Of a stretch of 36,315 nucleotides of DNA, positions 1-9,286 are shown one piece after another. This stretch comes from Actinomycetes bacterium. Lineage in GTDB: Bacteria; Actinomycetota; Acidimicrobiia; Acidimicrobiales; Bog-793. The translations under genes and the position numbers were made by a program. The notes under the pieces are model-generated. The model did no database searches and was not told the origin of the DNA. It saw only the letters and a list, made by a program, of their open reading frames with translations. The stretch is taken from NCBI GenBank assembly GCA_021846125.1, contig JAJZCK010000004.1:1-36315 (forward strand), read 5' to 3'. Every line of letters starts with the position of its first letter. Position 1 is the stretch's first letter.

Positions 1-70
1 CTGCTTCGGTCACCATAGGCGGGAGCCCCCGCCCTGGCAAGGGTTTCGACACTCGATTGCACCGACAGAG

Positions 71-120
71 GCGCCGGGAGGCACCGGGAGGCACCGGGAG
101 GCACCGGGAGGCACCGGGGC
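71..120. repeat. 10-bp tandem repeat, 5 units of gcaccgggag (first and last units degenerate)
   Basis: Read directly: gcgccgggag gcaccgggag x3 gcaccggggc. Confidence 0.95.
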
Positions 121-242
121 GGGCACAATTGTCCGATCGGGCATACTGTTAGGGCAGCCGATCGGCCCCGGTTGTGCGGAGGCGGCGAAGGCGGAAGCGA
201 GAAGCCGTGCCGGCCGCGGGGAGGCCCGCACCCGCGTCGGAG

Positions 243-1595
243 TCAGCGCATCGACTCGAGGATCTCCTCGACCATCTCGAGGGTCGTCTCGGGATGGAGG
301 AAGACGAGCCGGGCGGTTGGGCGACCCTCCCACGTCGTCGGGAGCACGAAGCCCGTCTGGTCCGCGAGCAGCTGGCCGGACCAGGCGTCGTAGTCCGCCC
401 GCTCCCATCCTGTCCTGCGGAAGAGCACCACGGAGAGGTCCGGCTCCCGCACGAGCTCGAGGTGCGCCGCCGCCTCGACCAGCCGTGCCGTTGCCCGCGC
501 AAGCACGATCGCCGCCTCGACGGCCTCCCGATAGGCCTCCGTGCCATGCACCGCCAGGGAGAACCACAAGGGAAGGCCACGGGCGCGCCGGGTCAGATGG
601 ATCGCGTAGTCGCTCGGGTTCCACTGCTCCTTCTCGTCGTGGATGACGTCGAGGTACGCGGCATCTTGGGTATGGACGGACTTCGCGAGCCTGGGCTCGC
701 GGTAGAGCAGTGCGGCGCAGTCGAACGGCGCGAAGAGCCACTTGTGCGGGTCCGTGACGAGCGAGTCTGCACCCTCGATCCCGGTGTAGCTGTCGCGCAC
801 GAGCGGGCTGAACAGCCCTGCCCCACCGTACGCGGCGTCGACGTGGAACCAGAGCCGATGTGCCCTCGCGACCTCGCCGACGCCTGCGAGGTCGTCGACG
901 ATGCCGGCGTTCGTCGTGCCGGCGGTCGCCACGACGCCGACGACCCGGGCCGCGTCGGGGCGCTCCCGCAGCACAGCGGCGAGGGAGGGTCCGGTCAGCC
1001 GGTGGTCGACCGCTGGCACGGTGAGAAGATCGACGCCGATGACATGGGCAGCCTGGGCGACCGACGAGTGCGCCTCCTCGCTCACCGCGAGCATCGGCCG
1101 CGCGACGTCGTGCCCCCTGAGCCGAGCGGTGTCACGGGCGACGAGCAGAGCCGACAGGTTGCCCGCTGTCCCTCCGGCCACGAAGCACCCCCCTGCACCC
1201 TCTGGCAGGCCCGCCAGATCCGCGAGCAGGCGTAGAGCCTGGTTCTCCGCGGCAACCGCGCCCGCTGCCTCGAGCCACGACGTCGCCTGGAGCGACGAGC
1301 ACGACACCACCATGTCGAAAAGCAGCGCTGCCTTGGTCGGCGCGGCCGGGATGAACGACAAGAAGCGCGGGCTGTCGCAGGACACCACCGCCGCGGCGAG
1401 ATGCTCGGAGAACAAGCGCAGAACGTCGGCGGGATCGTTGCCCGTCGGACCGAGGAGCCCGTGGAGGAAGACTTCGAATCCGTCCTCGCTCCCGCCGAAG
1501 TCGAGCGGAACCGGGTCGAGCGCGAGCCGCTGGCGACAATAGTCGAGCACGAGCTCCGTGAGCTTGTCGTCGGGAGTGAACATGGGATGCGCCAC
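243..1595 (-). CDS. Pyridoxal-phosphate-dependent group II (aromatic-amino-acid-type) decarboxylase
   Basis: 450-aa ORF; PLP-lysine motif TDPHKWLFAPFDCAALL; HVDAAYGG; AGTTNAG. Confidence 0.9.
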   Translation of the reverse strand: MAHPMFTPDDKLTELVLDYCRQRLALDPVPLDFGGSEDGFEVFLHGLLGPTGNDPADVLRLFSEHLAAAVVSCDSPRFLSFIPAAPTKAALLFDMVVSCSSLQATSWLEAAGAVAAENQALRLLADLAGLPEGAGGCFVAGGTAGNLSALLVARDTARLRGHDVARPMLAVSEEAHSSVAQAAHVIGVDLLTVPAVDHRLTGPSLAAVLRERPDAARVVGVVATAGTTNAGIVDDLAGVGEVARAHRLWFHVDAAYGGAGLFSPLVRDSYTGIEGADSLVTDPHKWLFAPFDCAALLYREPRLAKSVHTQDAAYLDVIHDEKEQWNPSDYAIHLTRRARGLPLWFSLAVHGTEAYREAVEAAIVLARATARLVEAAAHLELVREPDLSVVLFRRTGWERADYDAWSGQLLADQTGFVLPTTWEGRPTARLVFLHPETTLEMVEEILESMR

Positions 1596-1697
1596 TCCTC
1601 CATCATCGCTCAGTCCGGCCGGCCGGCCGCCAGGCGCGGCCCGCGAGATCTTCCTAGCGGCTTAGCGCCGCGGAAGGTCCCGGCCGGTCGAAAGCTG

Positions 1698-2828
1698 TCA
1701 GCGACCGTGACGGAGCCAGTCGTCGCCGATCGCGGCCCTGTCGGGTGAGCGGTGCGGCGGCCGGGCCGGGAGCACGACGTCTGGAGGGAGATGGTGGCGC
1801 GGGCCCGACCACGGGACGTGGGGGGCGACGAGGTAGTCGGCCATCGCATAGGCAATGGACTCGTAGTTCACCCGCCAGCCCCTGAAGTGGCTCCACGCCT
1901 CGTCGCCGTCACGCTCGACCGGAAAGCCCCCTGCACGCAGCTGCGAGACGGCAGCGTCGAAGTCGGCGCGGGACAGCTCGCTCGGGGCGAGGGGCGAGGG
2001 GTCGGGATCGAAGCTCCAGCCGAGGGTCGCGGCGACACGACGGAGCGCGCTGAAGCCCATTCGGAGGCACATCCTTGCTTCCGACGGGGCGGTCGACGGG
2101 CAGAGCGCGAGATGCAGCGCTGCGGCGTCGAGCACGGCGAGCAGGGACAGCAGCCAGGAGTCGCCGACCTCCGGCGAGCGGAACAGCACGAGGACAGGGT
2201 GCGTGCCATGGCTCTCGGCGAGGTCCGCGGACCAGAGCTCCCAGTCCCGGTAGAGCCCCGGGAGCGCGTCGACGCTGTCGACGAGCTGGTGCCGCATCAA
2301 CACCTCGGGGCCCCATGCCGGAACCCCGGCCCTGCTCTCCATGAGCGCGACGAGCGACTCGCGACGCGCGAACGACTGGTAGATGACCGGGAGGTAGCCG
2401 ATCTGGAGGGCGACGGTCACCGCTCCCGTCGCCGCCGCGAGGACACGGATCACGTTGTTCGTCGGGCCGTTGGTCCCGACGAGACCGACGACGAACAACG
2501 ATCCTGCCGCCTGGCGGAACGCAGCCGCGGTCGACACGGACCACGGGAGGAGCTGGAGAGCGGCCCCGACGACGAAGGCCGCGAGAAAGAGGGCAAGCTG
2601 CACCACGAGAGCCACCGGCCCCACCGTCGCGAGGAGCGAGTCCTTCGCCGGATAGCTCGGCGTAAGGCGCGCAGCGACGACCACGATGGCCCGGACGCCC
2701 CTCAGCACCAGCGAGGACGACGCACGCTGGAAGATCGAGCGACCGCGCGGCATGACGAAGGTCGCGACGAGGCTGCACCAGGTAAGCACGACCAGCACGA
2801 TCCCGGCAGCGAACAGGGCCCAACGCAT
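1698..2828 (-). CDS. Membrane protein resembling a two-TM/pore-loop potassium channel (ion-channel family) with a long C-terminal soluble region
   Basis: Trimmed from ORF 1698..2945 to the ATG at 2828 (MRWALFAAGIVLVV...); hydrophobic helix, pore-like segment FRQAAGSLFVVGLVGTNGPTN, second helix. Confidence 0.6.
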   Translation of the reverse strand: MRWALFAAGIVLVVLTWCSLVATFVMPRGRSIFQRASSSLVLRGVRAIVVVAARLTPSYPAKDSLLATVGPVALVVQLALFLAAFVVGAALQLLPWSVSTAAAFRQAAGSLFVVGLVGTNGPTNNVIRVLAAATGAVTVALQIGYLPVIYQSFARRESLVALMESRAGVPAWGPEVLMRHQLVDSVDALPGLYRDWELWSADLAESHGTHPVLVLFRSPEVGDSWLLSLLAVLDAAALHLALCPSTAPSEARMCLRMGFSALRRVAATLGWSFDPDPSPLAPSELSRADFDAAVSQLRAGGFPVERDGDEAWSHFRGWRVNYESIAYAMADYLVAPHVPWSGPRHHLPPDVVLPARPPHRSPDRAAIGDDWLRHGR

Positions 2829-2966
2829 CGATGCATCATCGCCGATGACCACCGATCTCCCGCGCCAGCACGCCATGAGGGCGCTACGCGACGCGCGTCT
2901 CCGTCGCTGCCGGCAACGCAGCGGCGACCTCCGTAGCGTCCGCACGCGGGTTTAGAATGCACGTCG

Positions 2967-3827
2967 GTGGACCTCGGGAGCCTGTTGCGCACCGAGCTGG
3001 CGGGGTGCGTCGCGGCACTCGACGAGAACGACCGGGATGTCGCCGACGAGCGGTCGCCGGACCAGATCCACGACGCACGCGTGGCGCTGCGCAGGATCCG
3101 CTCCCAGCTGCGCACTTTCGCTACCTTGGTCGACCCCGTGTGGGCCCGTGAAGTCCGCGCCGATATCGCCTGGTACGAGGGCCTCCTCGGACGGGTGCGC
3201 GACTGCGACGTCCTCGCCGCCGGGCTCCTCGGCCGCGCCGGCAGCCGGCGCGAGCCGGTCGCAGCCGCGGCGATCACCGCCCGCCTCGCCACGGAGCGCG
3301 CGTCGCAGCTTCGCCTTCTCGCAGACGGCCGGACGTCCCGCCGCTACCTGGCCCTGCGCTCGAGCCTCGACGAGCTGGCATGTCGACCGCCCCTGCGGCC
3401 ACGCGCCGCACGGGACGCGTCCACCTCACTCCTCCCGCTGCTCGCGAGGCCGTGGCGCGACCTCCGGGAGAGCGCGCGTGCTGCAACCCGGAGCCCGGAT
3501 GCCGAGGCACTTCACACGCTCCGCATCCGCGCCAAGCAGCTCAGGTACGGTGCCGAGATGTCCGAAGCCGTGCTCGGCGACGACGCTCGCGCACTCGCTG
3601 GAGCCTGCGCCGGGCTCCAAGGCCACCTCGGGCGCTACCGAGACGCAGGCGCCGCGGCTGCCTGGCTCCGCTGCCTCGCGTCCGGAGCCGACGACCTCGG
3701 ACCACCCATGTCGGTGCTGGCGTCTCGCCAGGACGAGATCGCGTCGACCCTCGGCACGACATGGAGACCTCTCTACAAGAAGGTACGGCATTCCTGGAGG
3801 GACCTCGGGCGTGACGCGCGGCGCTGA
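2967..3827 (+). CDS. CHAD domain-containing protein
   Basis: GTG start; IHDARVALRRIRSQLRTF, RVRDCDVL, LHTLRIRAKQLRYGAEM are typical CHAD His/Arg-rich helices. Confidence 0.9.
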   Translation: MDLGSLLRTELAGCVAALDENDRDVADERSPDQIHDARVALRRIRSQLRTFATLVDPVWAREVRADIAWYEGLLGRVRDCDVLAAGLLGRAGSRREPVAAAAITARLATERASQLRLLADGRTSRRYLALRSSLDELACRPPLRPRAARDASTSLLPLLARPWRDLRESARAATRSPDAEALHTLRIRAKQLRYGAEMSEAVLGDDARALAGACAGLQGHLGRYRDAGAAAAWLRCLASGADDLGPPMSVLASRQDEIASTLGTTWRPLYKKVRHSWRDLGRDARR

Positions 3828-3846
3828 GACGATCCCGGCTAGAGGC

Positions 3847-4731
3847 TCAGCCGAAGCGAGCCGGGGACAGGCCGGACGTGCCGGGCTCGACGACGAAGAG
3901 GTCGCCGGCGTGCGGCTCGCCTGCCCGAGCTGAAGCCTCGAGGTCGGTCCTCGCTGTGGTGACGAAGAGCGTGTCGAGGTCCTCGCCAGCGAACGCGACG
4001 CTCGTGACGCAGCTCGCCGGGAGGCGGACGATCGTGTCGAGCTGCCCGTCCGGCGTGAAGCGGCAGACGCGGCTCCCGCCGTAGAAGGCGACCCAGAGGC
4101 AGCCCTCGACGTCGAGAGCGATGCCGTCGGGACGCCCGTGCTCCGCCTCCTCGATGTCGAGGTGGCGTCGCCGTCCAGAAAGCGTGCCGTCGACCGGGTC
4201 GACGTCGAACACGTCGACGCCGAGTGTGGGCGTGTCCACGTAGTACAGCGTTCGGTGATCAGGCGTCCACGCGAGACCGTTCGATATCGTGACGCCGGTC
4301 ACGAGCGTGGTCACCGACCCGTCCGGCGACAGCTCGTACAGCTCGCCCAGCGGCTCGGTCTTCCCCCAGTCCATGGTCCCCGCGACAAAGCGGCCCCACG
4401 GGTCCACCTCGCCGTCGTTGAAGCGGACCCTCGTCGCGTCGGCGGCGAAACCCGCGACCGGCTCCAGGTCCTCGCCCGACGGGCCCGAGAGCGCGAAGCC
4501 GCCGAGCATCGCGAGCACGAGGCCGCCGTCGGCCCGCAGCCCGACCGAGCCGACGACCGCTCCGGTCGCGAAGCTCGTGTGCGCGCCGGTGGAGGGGTCG
4601 AAGCGGTGGACGCGCTCGCCCTCGATGTCGACGAACAGCAACGAGCTGTCCCTGTCGTCCCACACGGGACCCTCCCCGAGCAGCGCCTGGACCTCCAGCG
4701 CGACGTCGGCTCGGAGCTCCCGGACGCTCAC
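3847..4731 (-). CDS. SMP-30/gluconolactonase/LRE family protein
   Basis: GEGPVWDDRDSSLLFVDIEGERVHRFDP; RFNDGEVDPWGRFVAGTMD; GTG start at 4731 overlaps the stop of the ABC ATPase (GTGA). Confidence 0.88.
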   Translation of the reverse strand: MSVRELRADVALEVQALLGEGPVWDDRDSSLLFVDIEGERVHRFDPSTGAHTSFATGAVVGSVGLRADGGLVLAMLGGFALSGPSGEDLEPVAGFAADATRVRFNDGEVDPWGRFVAGTMDWGKTEPLGELYELSPDGSVTTLVTGVTISNGLAWTPDHRTLYYVDTPTLGVDVFDVDPVDGTLSGRRRHLDIEEAEHGRPDGIALDVEGCLWVAFYGGSRVCRFTPDGQLDTIVRLPASCVTSVAFAGEDLDTLFVTTARTDLEASARAGEPHAGDLFVVEPGTSGLSPARFG

Positions 4732-5633
4732 GCCGTCCCCGCGTCGCCGAGCTCGACATGCCCTGCCATCACCTGACGTCGGTACTCCGAGACCATGAGC
4801 TCGGTCAGCTCTTCGAGGGACGTCTCCTCGACGCGGCGGTCGAACGTCACCCGCCCCTGTTGGAAGACGTTCACCCGGTCGCACAGCTCGAACAGGTGCG
4901 CGTAGTTGTGGTCGATCACGAGGATCGACACGCCCCGGTTGCTCGAGAGGTCCTTGACGAGGTCGATGATCAGCGCCGACTCCTTTGCCCCCATGGCTGC
5001 GAGCGGCTCGTCGAGCAGGAGGATCTTCGCGTTCTGCCGGGTCGCCCTTGCGACGGCGATCGCCTGGCGCTGCCCCCCGGAGAGCGTCTCCGCCTCGGCT
5101 TCGATGTTGGGGATGCTCACCTTTATGTCGTCCAGGTACGCCTTGGCCTCTGCGCGCATCTTGCGAGTCGACAGCCAGCCGAGCCGGCCGAGCGTCGTCA
5201 CCTCACGGTTCAAGAAGAGGTTCTGGTAGACGCTGAGCTGGGGCACGAGAGCGAGATCTTGATAGACGGCCTCGATCCCGTGCGCCCGCGCGTCCTTCAC
5301 CGAATGCAGGTGCACCTCGTTGCCGTCCACGAGGATGCGGCCCGAGTCCGGCCGCTGGAACCCACAGACGATCTTCACGAAGGTCGACTTCCCCGCGCCG
5401 TTGTCGCCCACGAGGCCGAGCACCTCGCCGCGTGCGAGCGCGATGTCGACGCCGCGCAGGGCGACGACTGCACCGAAGCGCTTCGTGATGCCCTCGGTCC
5501 GCAGCACCGGCACGCCGGCATCCACGCCGGGCGCCGTCACGGTCGCTGCTCCCGGTCGGGACGGCCCTGCACCATCTGCCTCCGGTCCACTCGCAGCCCC
5601 TCCGACCTGGTCAGCACTATCTGGACCTCGCAC
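4728..5633 (-). CDS. Sugar ABC transporter ATP-binding protein
   Basis: Walker A GDNGAGKST, LSGGQRQAIAVARA, LLLDEP; start inferred at GTG 5633 overlapping the permease end. Confidence 0.9.
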   Translation of the reverse strand: MRGPDSADQVGGAASGPEADGAGPSRPGAATVTAPGVDAGVPVLRTEGITKRFGAVVALRGVDIALARGEVLGLVGDNGAGKSTFVKIVCGFQRPDSGRILVDGNEVHLHSVKDARAHGIEAVYQDLALVPQLSVYQNLFLNREVTTLGRLGWLSTRKMRAEAKAYLDDIKVSIPNIEAEAETLSGGQRQAIAVARATRQNAKILLLDEPLAAMGAKESALIIDLVKDLSSNRGVSILVIDHNYAHLFELCDRVNVFQQGRVTFDRRVEETSLEELTELMVSEYRRQVMAGHVELGDAGTA

Positions 5634-6654
5634 CGACACGCGACAGCTGCACGTTGATCGCCATCGCGACAAGGATGACGAGACCGGTAACGAGGGTGAA
5701 CTCGTTCGCGCTGACGCCGATGAGGTTGAAGCCGTCCTCGAGGACGCCCAGCACGATCGCGCCGATCGTCGCACCGATGACCGTCCCTCGGCCACCGAGC
5801 AGCGACGTTCCGCCGATGACGGCCGCCGACACGGCACTGAACATAACCGTCGTCCCCGGCGAGGCCGGGTCGAGGCTCTGGATGCGGATCGAGTCGAGGA
5901 GGCCGATGAACCCCGCGCCGAAGGCGAGGATCATGAACGACCACACCTTGATGCGCCGGACAGGGATCCCGGCCTCCGCCGCGCCGAGCAGGTTGCCTCC
6001 GGTGGCCGTGACGTGCATTCCGAAGCGCGTCCTTTTCAGCACGACGTGGAGGACGACGACGATCGCGAGCGCCCAGCCGATCTCCGACCAACTCGAGATG
6101 CCGAACACCTGGCCGAACATGCCGGTCGTGCCCGGCATGTCGGCCTGCGCGTCGTTGGACACGATGAGCACGAGACCGAGGAGCGAGAAGTACGTACCGA
6201 GCGTCGTCACGAACGACGGCACGTTCAACAGCACTGTGATCAGGCCGTTGATCGCGCCGATCACGACACAGCACAGGAGCGAGACCGTGATGGCCCAGCC
6301 GATCGGCAGGCCCGCCTGCTGGAGCCAGACGACGATCCACGGGGAGATGAGAAAGATCTGGCCGGCCGACAGGTCGATCTCGCCGAGCGTGAGCAGGAAG
6401 ACCTCGCCGACACCGATCACGCCGATGGGCGCCATGTACTGCACGATCGTCACGATGTTCGCGTAGCTGTAGAACGCCGACGTACGCGCGGCGAAGTAGA
6501 TGATGATCGCCACCGCGACGATGAAGATCGTCGCTTCCCGCCGGCTTGTAAAGAGCCGGAGGAGCGCCCCGGCCGGCCCCCGCCGCGCCGTCGAAGGCGC
6601 GGCGGGGGCGGGGACGGGCGACGTCTCGCCGGGCGTGAGCGTCGCTTGGCTCAC
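5617..6654 (-). CDS. Sugar ABC transporter permease (RbsC-like family)
   Basis: 345-aa hydrophobic protein; GEIDLSAGQ, GRGTVIGATIGAIVLGVLEDGFNLIGVS typical of ribose/xylose-type permeases. Confidence 0.9.
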   Translation of the reverse strand: MSQATLTPGETSPVPAPAAPSTARRGPAGALLRLFTSRREATIFIVAVAIIIYFAARTSAFYSYANIVTIVQYMAPIGVIGVGEVFLLTLGEIDLSAGQIFLISPWIVVWLQQAGLPIGWAITVSLLCCVVIGAINGLITVLLNVPSFVTTLGTYFSLLGLVLIVSNDAQADMPGTTGMFGQVFGISSWSEIGWALAIVVVLHVVLKRTRFGMHVTATGGNLLGAAEAGIPVRRIKVWSFMILAFGAGFIGLLDSIRIQSLDPASPGTTVMFSAVSAAVIGGTSLLGGRGTVIGATIGAIVLGVLEDGFNLIGVSANEFTLVTGLVILVAMAINVQLSRVGARSR

Positions 6655-6659
6655 CGCTG

Positions 6660-7769
6660 TCAGACGGCGATGTGTGCCGGAGGAGCGTAGGCCGTCTCGG
6701 CCGTGCCGCTACCTTCGAAGCGCGTCTTGTGCGAGAGGTAGGGAGCGACGTTCGACTTCGTGACGAAGCCGAGGCCGGTGTTCGTGTCGGTCGGCTGCAT
6801 GAGCCCGCCCGAGATGTTGTAGAGGAAGAGCTGGATCGTCGGCACGAAGCCCTGCAGGTAGGCCTGCTGGTCGATCGAGAACGACAGCCCGCCGGAAGCG
6901 ACCTCCTGGAGCGTCTGGACGCTGACGTCCCAGCCGGAGCCGCCGACCTTGCCCTTCAGGTTGTACTTCTTGATGACGGACGCCACGGCGATGCCGTCGC
7001 CGTCGTCGACCGCGTAGAGGAACTTCACGTCCTTGTGGCCGAGGTACCACGACTCCACGTTCGTGAGCTCCTGGTTGAGCAGTGCCCCGCCCGCGATCAC
7101 GGCCGTCTGCAAGCCCGCCTTGCGGAAGACCGGTAGGGCGCCGTTGATCCGGGGCTGGATGTTTCCCGATCCCGGCGTCGCGATGACCATGCCGACGAGG
7201 CCGCCCTTCGGGACGACCTTGACGATGCGCTCGGCGGCCGCTGCACCTGCAAGGGTATTGCTCTGGCCGACGTAGGCCATGGCGTTGTTGCTCGGCTCCG
7301 AGGCGTTGTACGCGATGACGGGGATCCCGCCCGCGAGGGCGTTGTCGGTGGGCGTGTTGAACGCCACCGGGTCGATGACGGCGACCGCAATGCCCTTGCG
7401 CTTCGCGGCGATCGCCTGGTCCATCGCCGTCACCATCTCAGAGACGATGGAGTCCTGCGAGCCCGTCCACTGCGGCGTCGGGATGCCGAGCAACGCGGCT
7501 GCGTCCGCGATGCCGTACTGCGTCGCGGCGAAGAACGGGTTCGTCGTGACGTGGTTGACGAACGTGAACTGGTAAGCCGGGTGCTTCGCGAACATCGGGT
7601 GCGACTCGTCGCGGAAGGTCTGGGCGCTCGCGCCGCGCTCGCCGAGGATCTCCGCCATGCTCCCGAGGAAGGGCACCGATGCCGCGGCCACGCCGGCGTT
7701 CCGCAGGAAGCGGCGCCGGGACGCGTCGTACCTCTTCGGGTCGACCTCGTGGGACTCGTTGGTGGTCAT
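6660..7769 (-). CDS. Sugar ABC transporter substrate-binding protein, Tat signal
   Basis: N-terminal SRRRFLRNAGVAAASVPF twin-arginine motif; periplasmic-binding-protein fold segments (GIAVAVIDPVAFNTPTDNALAGGIPVIAYNA). Confidence 0.88.
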   Translation of the reverse strand: MTTNESHEVDPKRYDASRRRFLRNAGVAAASVPFLGSMAEILGERGASAQTFRDESHPMFAKHPAYQFTFVNHVTTNPFFAATQYGIADAAALLGIPTPQWTGSQDSIVSEMVTAMDQAIAAKRKGIAVAVIDPVAFNTPTDNALAGGIPVIAYNASEPSNNAMAYVGQSNTLAGAAAAERIVKVVPKGGLVGMVIATPGSGNIQPRINGALPVFRKAGLQTAVIAGGALLNQELTNVESWYLGHKDVKFLYAVDDGDGIAVASVIKKYNLKGKVGGSGWDVSVQTLQEVASGGLSFSIDQQAYLQGFVPTIQLFLYNISGGLMQPTDTNTGLGFVTKSNVAPYLSHKTRFEGSGTAETAYAPPAHIAV

Positions 7770-7872
7770 ACTTGTGCTACCCCCATGTCTTGTCGGATGT
7801 AACTCTCACGCGCGTCGCCGTGCGACCCGGCAGCAGCCGGACCCGCACGCCGATCTCGGCGCATGACCCTTG

Positions 7873-7905
7873 CGGTGCCCGGAGCAGCCCGTGGGCTGCG
7901 CACCG
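7873..7905. promoter_or_regulatory. Inverted repeat in a divergent promoter region (candidate operator)
   Basis: cggtgc-ccgga-gcagccc-gt-gggctgc-gcaccg: 7-bp perfect inner arms plus 6-bp outer arms, between divergent genes 6660..7769(-) and 8173..9198(+). Confidence 0.4.
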
Positions 7906-8172
7906 ATGCACGTCGACTTACCCCTTCTCCCAGATGCCGAGCCGCGGACACGGACCGGCGGCGCCGGACAGACACCGCACCGTCCGACCAATTGCGTCGA
8001 ACGTCACCGTACTGTCACAAAATGGACCTGCCAGAACCTAGCGACGACGACCACCGCGCGCAAGCACCCCAGCTCGCGCGCCGGGAGCGACGGCAGGCAC
8101 GCCGGGGCGCCTAGTCTCGTGTGCGTAAGCCAGCAGCCGGTCCGGCGCCGACGAGAAAGGACCCACGAACAG

Positions 8173-9198
8173 GTGACCTACGTCCCAGATCCCAGCCGGT
8201 ACGAGGCCGCCAGCTTCAGGCGCTGTGGCGCGAGCGGCCTGGTGCTGCCGCCGATCTCTCTCGGGCTCTGGCAGAACTTCGGCGACACGAGGCCGCTCGG
8301 CGACGCCAGGGCGATCTTGCGGCGCGCCTTCGACCGCGGCATCACGCACGTCGACCTCGCCAACAACTACGGACCACCGTACGGCGCTGCCGAAGTGAAC
8401 TTCGGTCGCGTCTATCGCGAGGACTTCGCGCCGTACAGGGACGAGCTCGTCGTGTCGACGAAGGCAGGATACGACATGTGGCCGGGCCCCTACGGCGACG
8501 GCGGGTCACGCAAGTACCTGACGGCGAGCCTGGACCAGAGCTTGCGCCGCACGGGCCTCGACTACTTCGACATCTTCTACTCCCACCGCTTCGACCCCGA
8601 GACGCCTCTCGAGGAGACGATGAGCGCTCTCGCGTCCGCGGTCCACCAGGGCAAGGCTCTCTACGCGGGGATCTCGTCCTACTCGCCCGAGCGGACGGCC
8701 GAGGCGGCAGCGATCCTGCGCGACCTCGGCGCGCCACTCCTCATCCACCAGCCCTCCTACTCCATGCTCAACCGCTGGGTCGAAGGTGAGCTGCTCGACG
8801 TGCTGGCGGAGCAGGGCGTCGGGTGCATCGCCTTCTCGCCCCTCGCCCAGGGACTCCTCAGCACCAAGTACCTCGACGGCATCCCCGAGCACTCCCGTGC
8901 GAGCGAGGACCATTTCTTGAAGAAGGGCTCGCTGACAGAGCAGCGGCTCGCGCAGGTCCGTGGCCTCGACCGCATAGCGCGCGCGCGGGGCCAGTCGCTT
9001 GCCCAGATGGCTATCGCCTGGGTGCTGCGGGACCCGCGCGTCACCTCCGCTCTCGTCGGCGTGCGCAGCGTCGAGCAGCTCGACGAGAACCTCGACGCAC
9101 TCGGGCACCTGGACTTCTCCGGGGAGGAGCTGGGGCAGATCGACCACTTCGCGTCGGACGCCGGTATCAACTTGTGGGAGCGTTCGAGCAGCAGCTGA
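8173..9198 (+). CDS. Aldo/keto reductase (YghZ/L-glyceraldehyde-3-phosphate reductase-like)
   Basis: GTG start; ITHVDLANNYGPPYGAAEVNFGRV, LDYFDIFYSHRFDPETPLEETMSAL, GISSYSPE. Confidence 0.9.
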   Translation: MTYVPDPSRYEAASFRRCGASGLVLPPISLGLWQNFGDTRPLGDARAILRRAFDRGITHVDLANNYGPPYGAAEVNFGRVYREDFAPYRDELVVSTKAGYDMWPGPYGDGGSRKYLTASLDQSLRRTGLDYFDIFYSHRFDPETPLEETMSALASAVHQGKALYAGISSYSPERTAEAAAILRDLGAPLLIHQPSYSMLNRWVEGELLDVLAEQGVGCIAFSPLAQGLLSTKYLDGIPEHSRASEDHFLKKGSLTEQRLAQVRGLDRIARARGQSLAQMAIAWVLRDPRVTSALVGVRSVEQLDENLDALGHLDFSGEELGQIDHFASDAGINLWERSSSS

Positions 9199-9286
9199 CC
9201 GTCGCGCCTCGACGCGCCAGCAAGGAGCCCCCGGCTCTTTCGGCGCTCGTCCTCAACTGCGGCCGCCGAGATGACGTAATCCTGCC

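Noticed and set aside
5320-6690. 456-aa plus-strand ORF across the ABC transporter genes
   Set aside because: Shadow ORF rich in D/R/E with no domain; the minus strand carries clear ABC ATPase and permease motifs.
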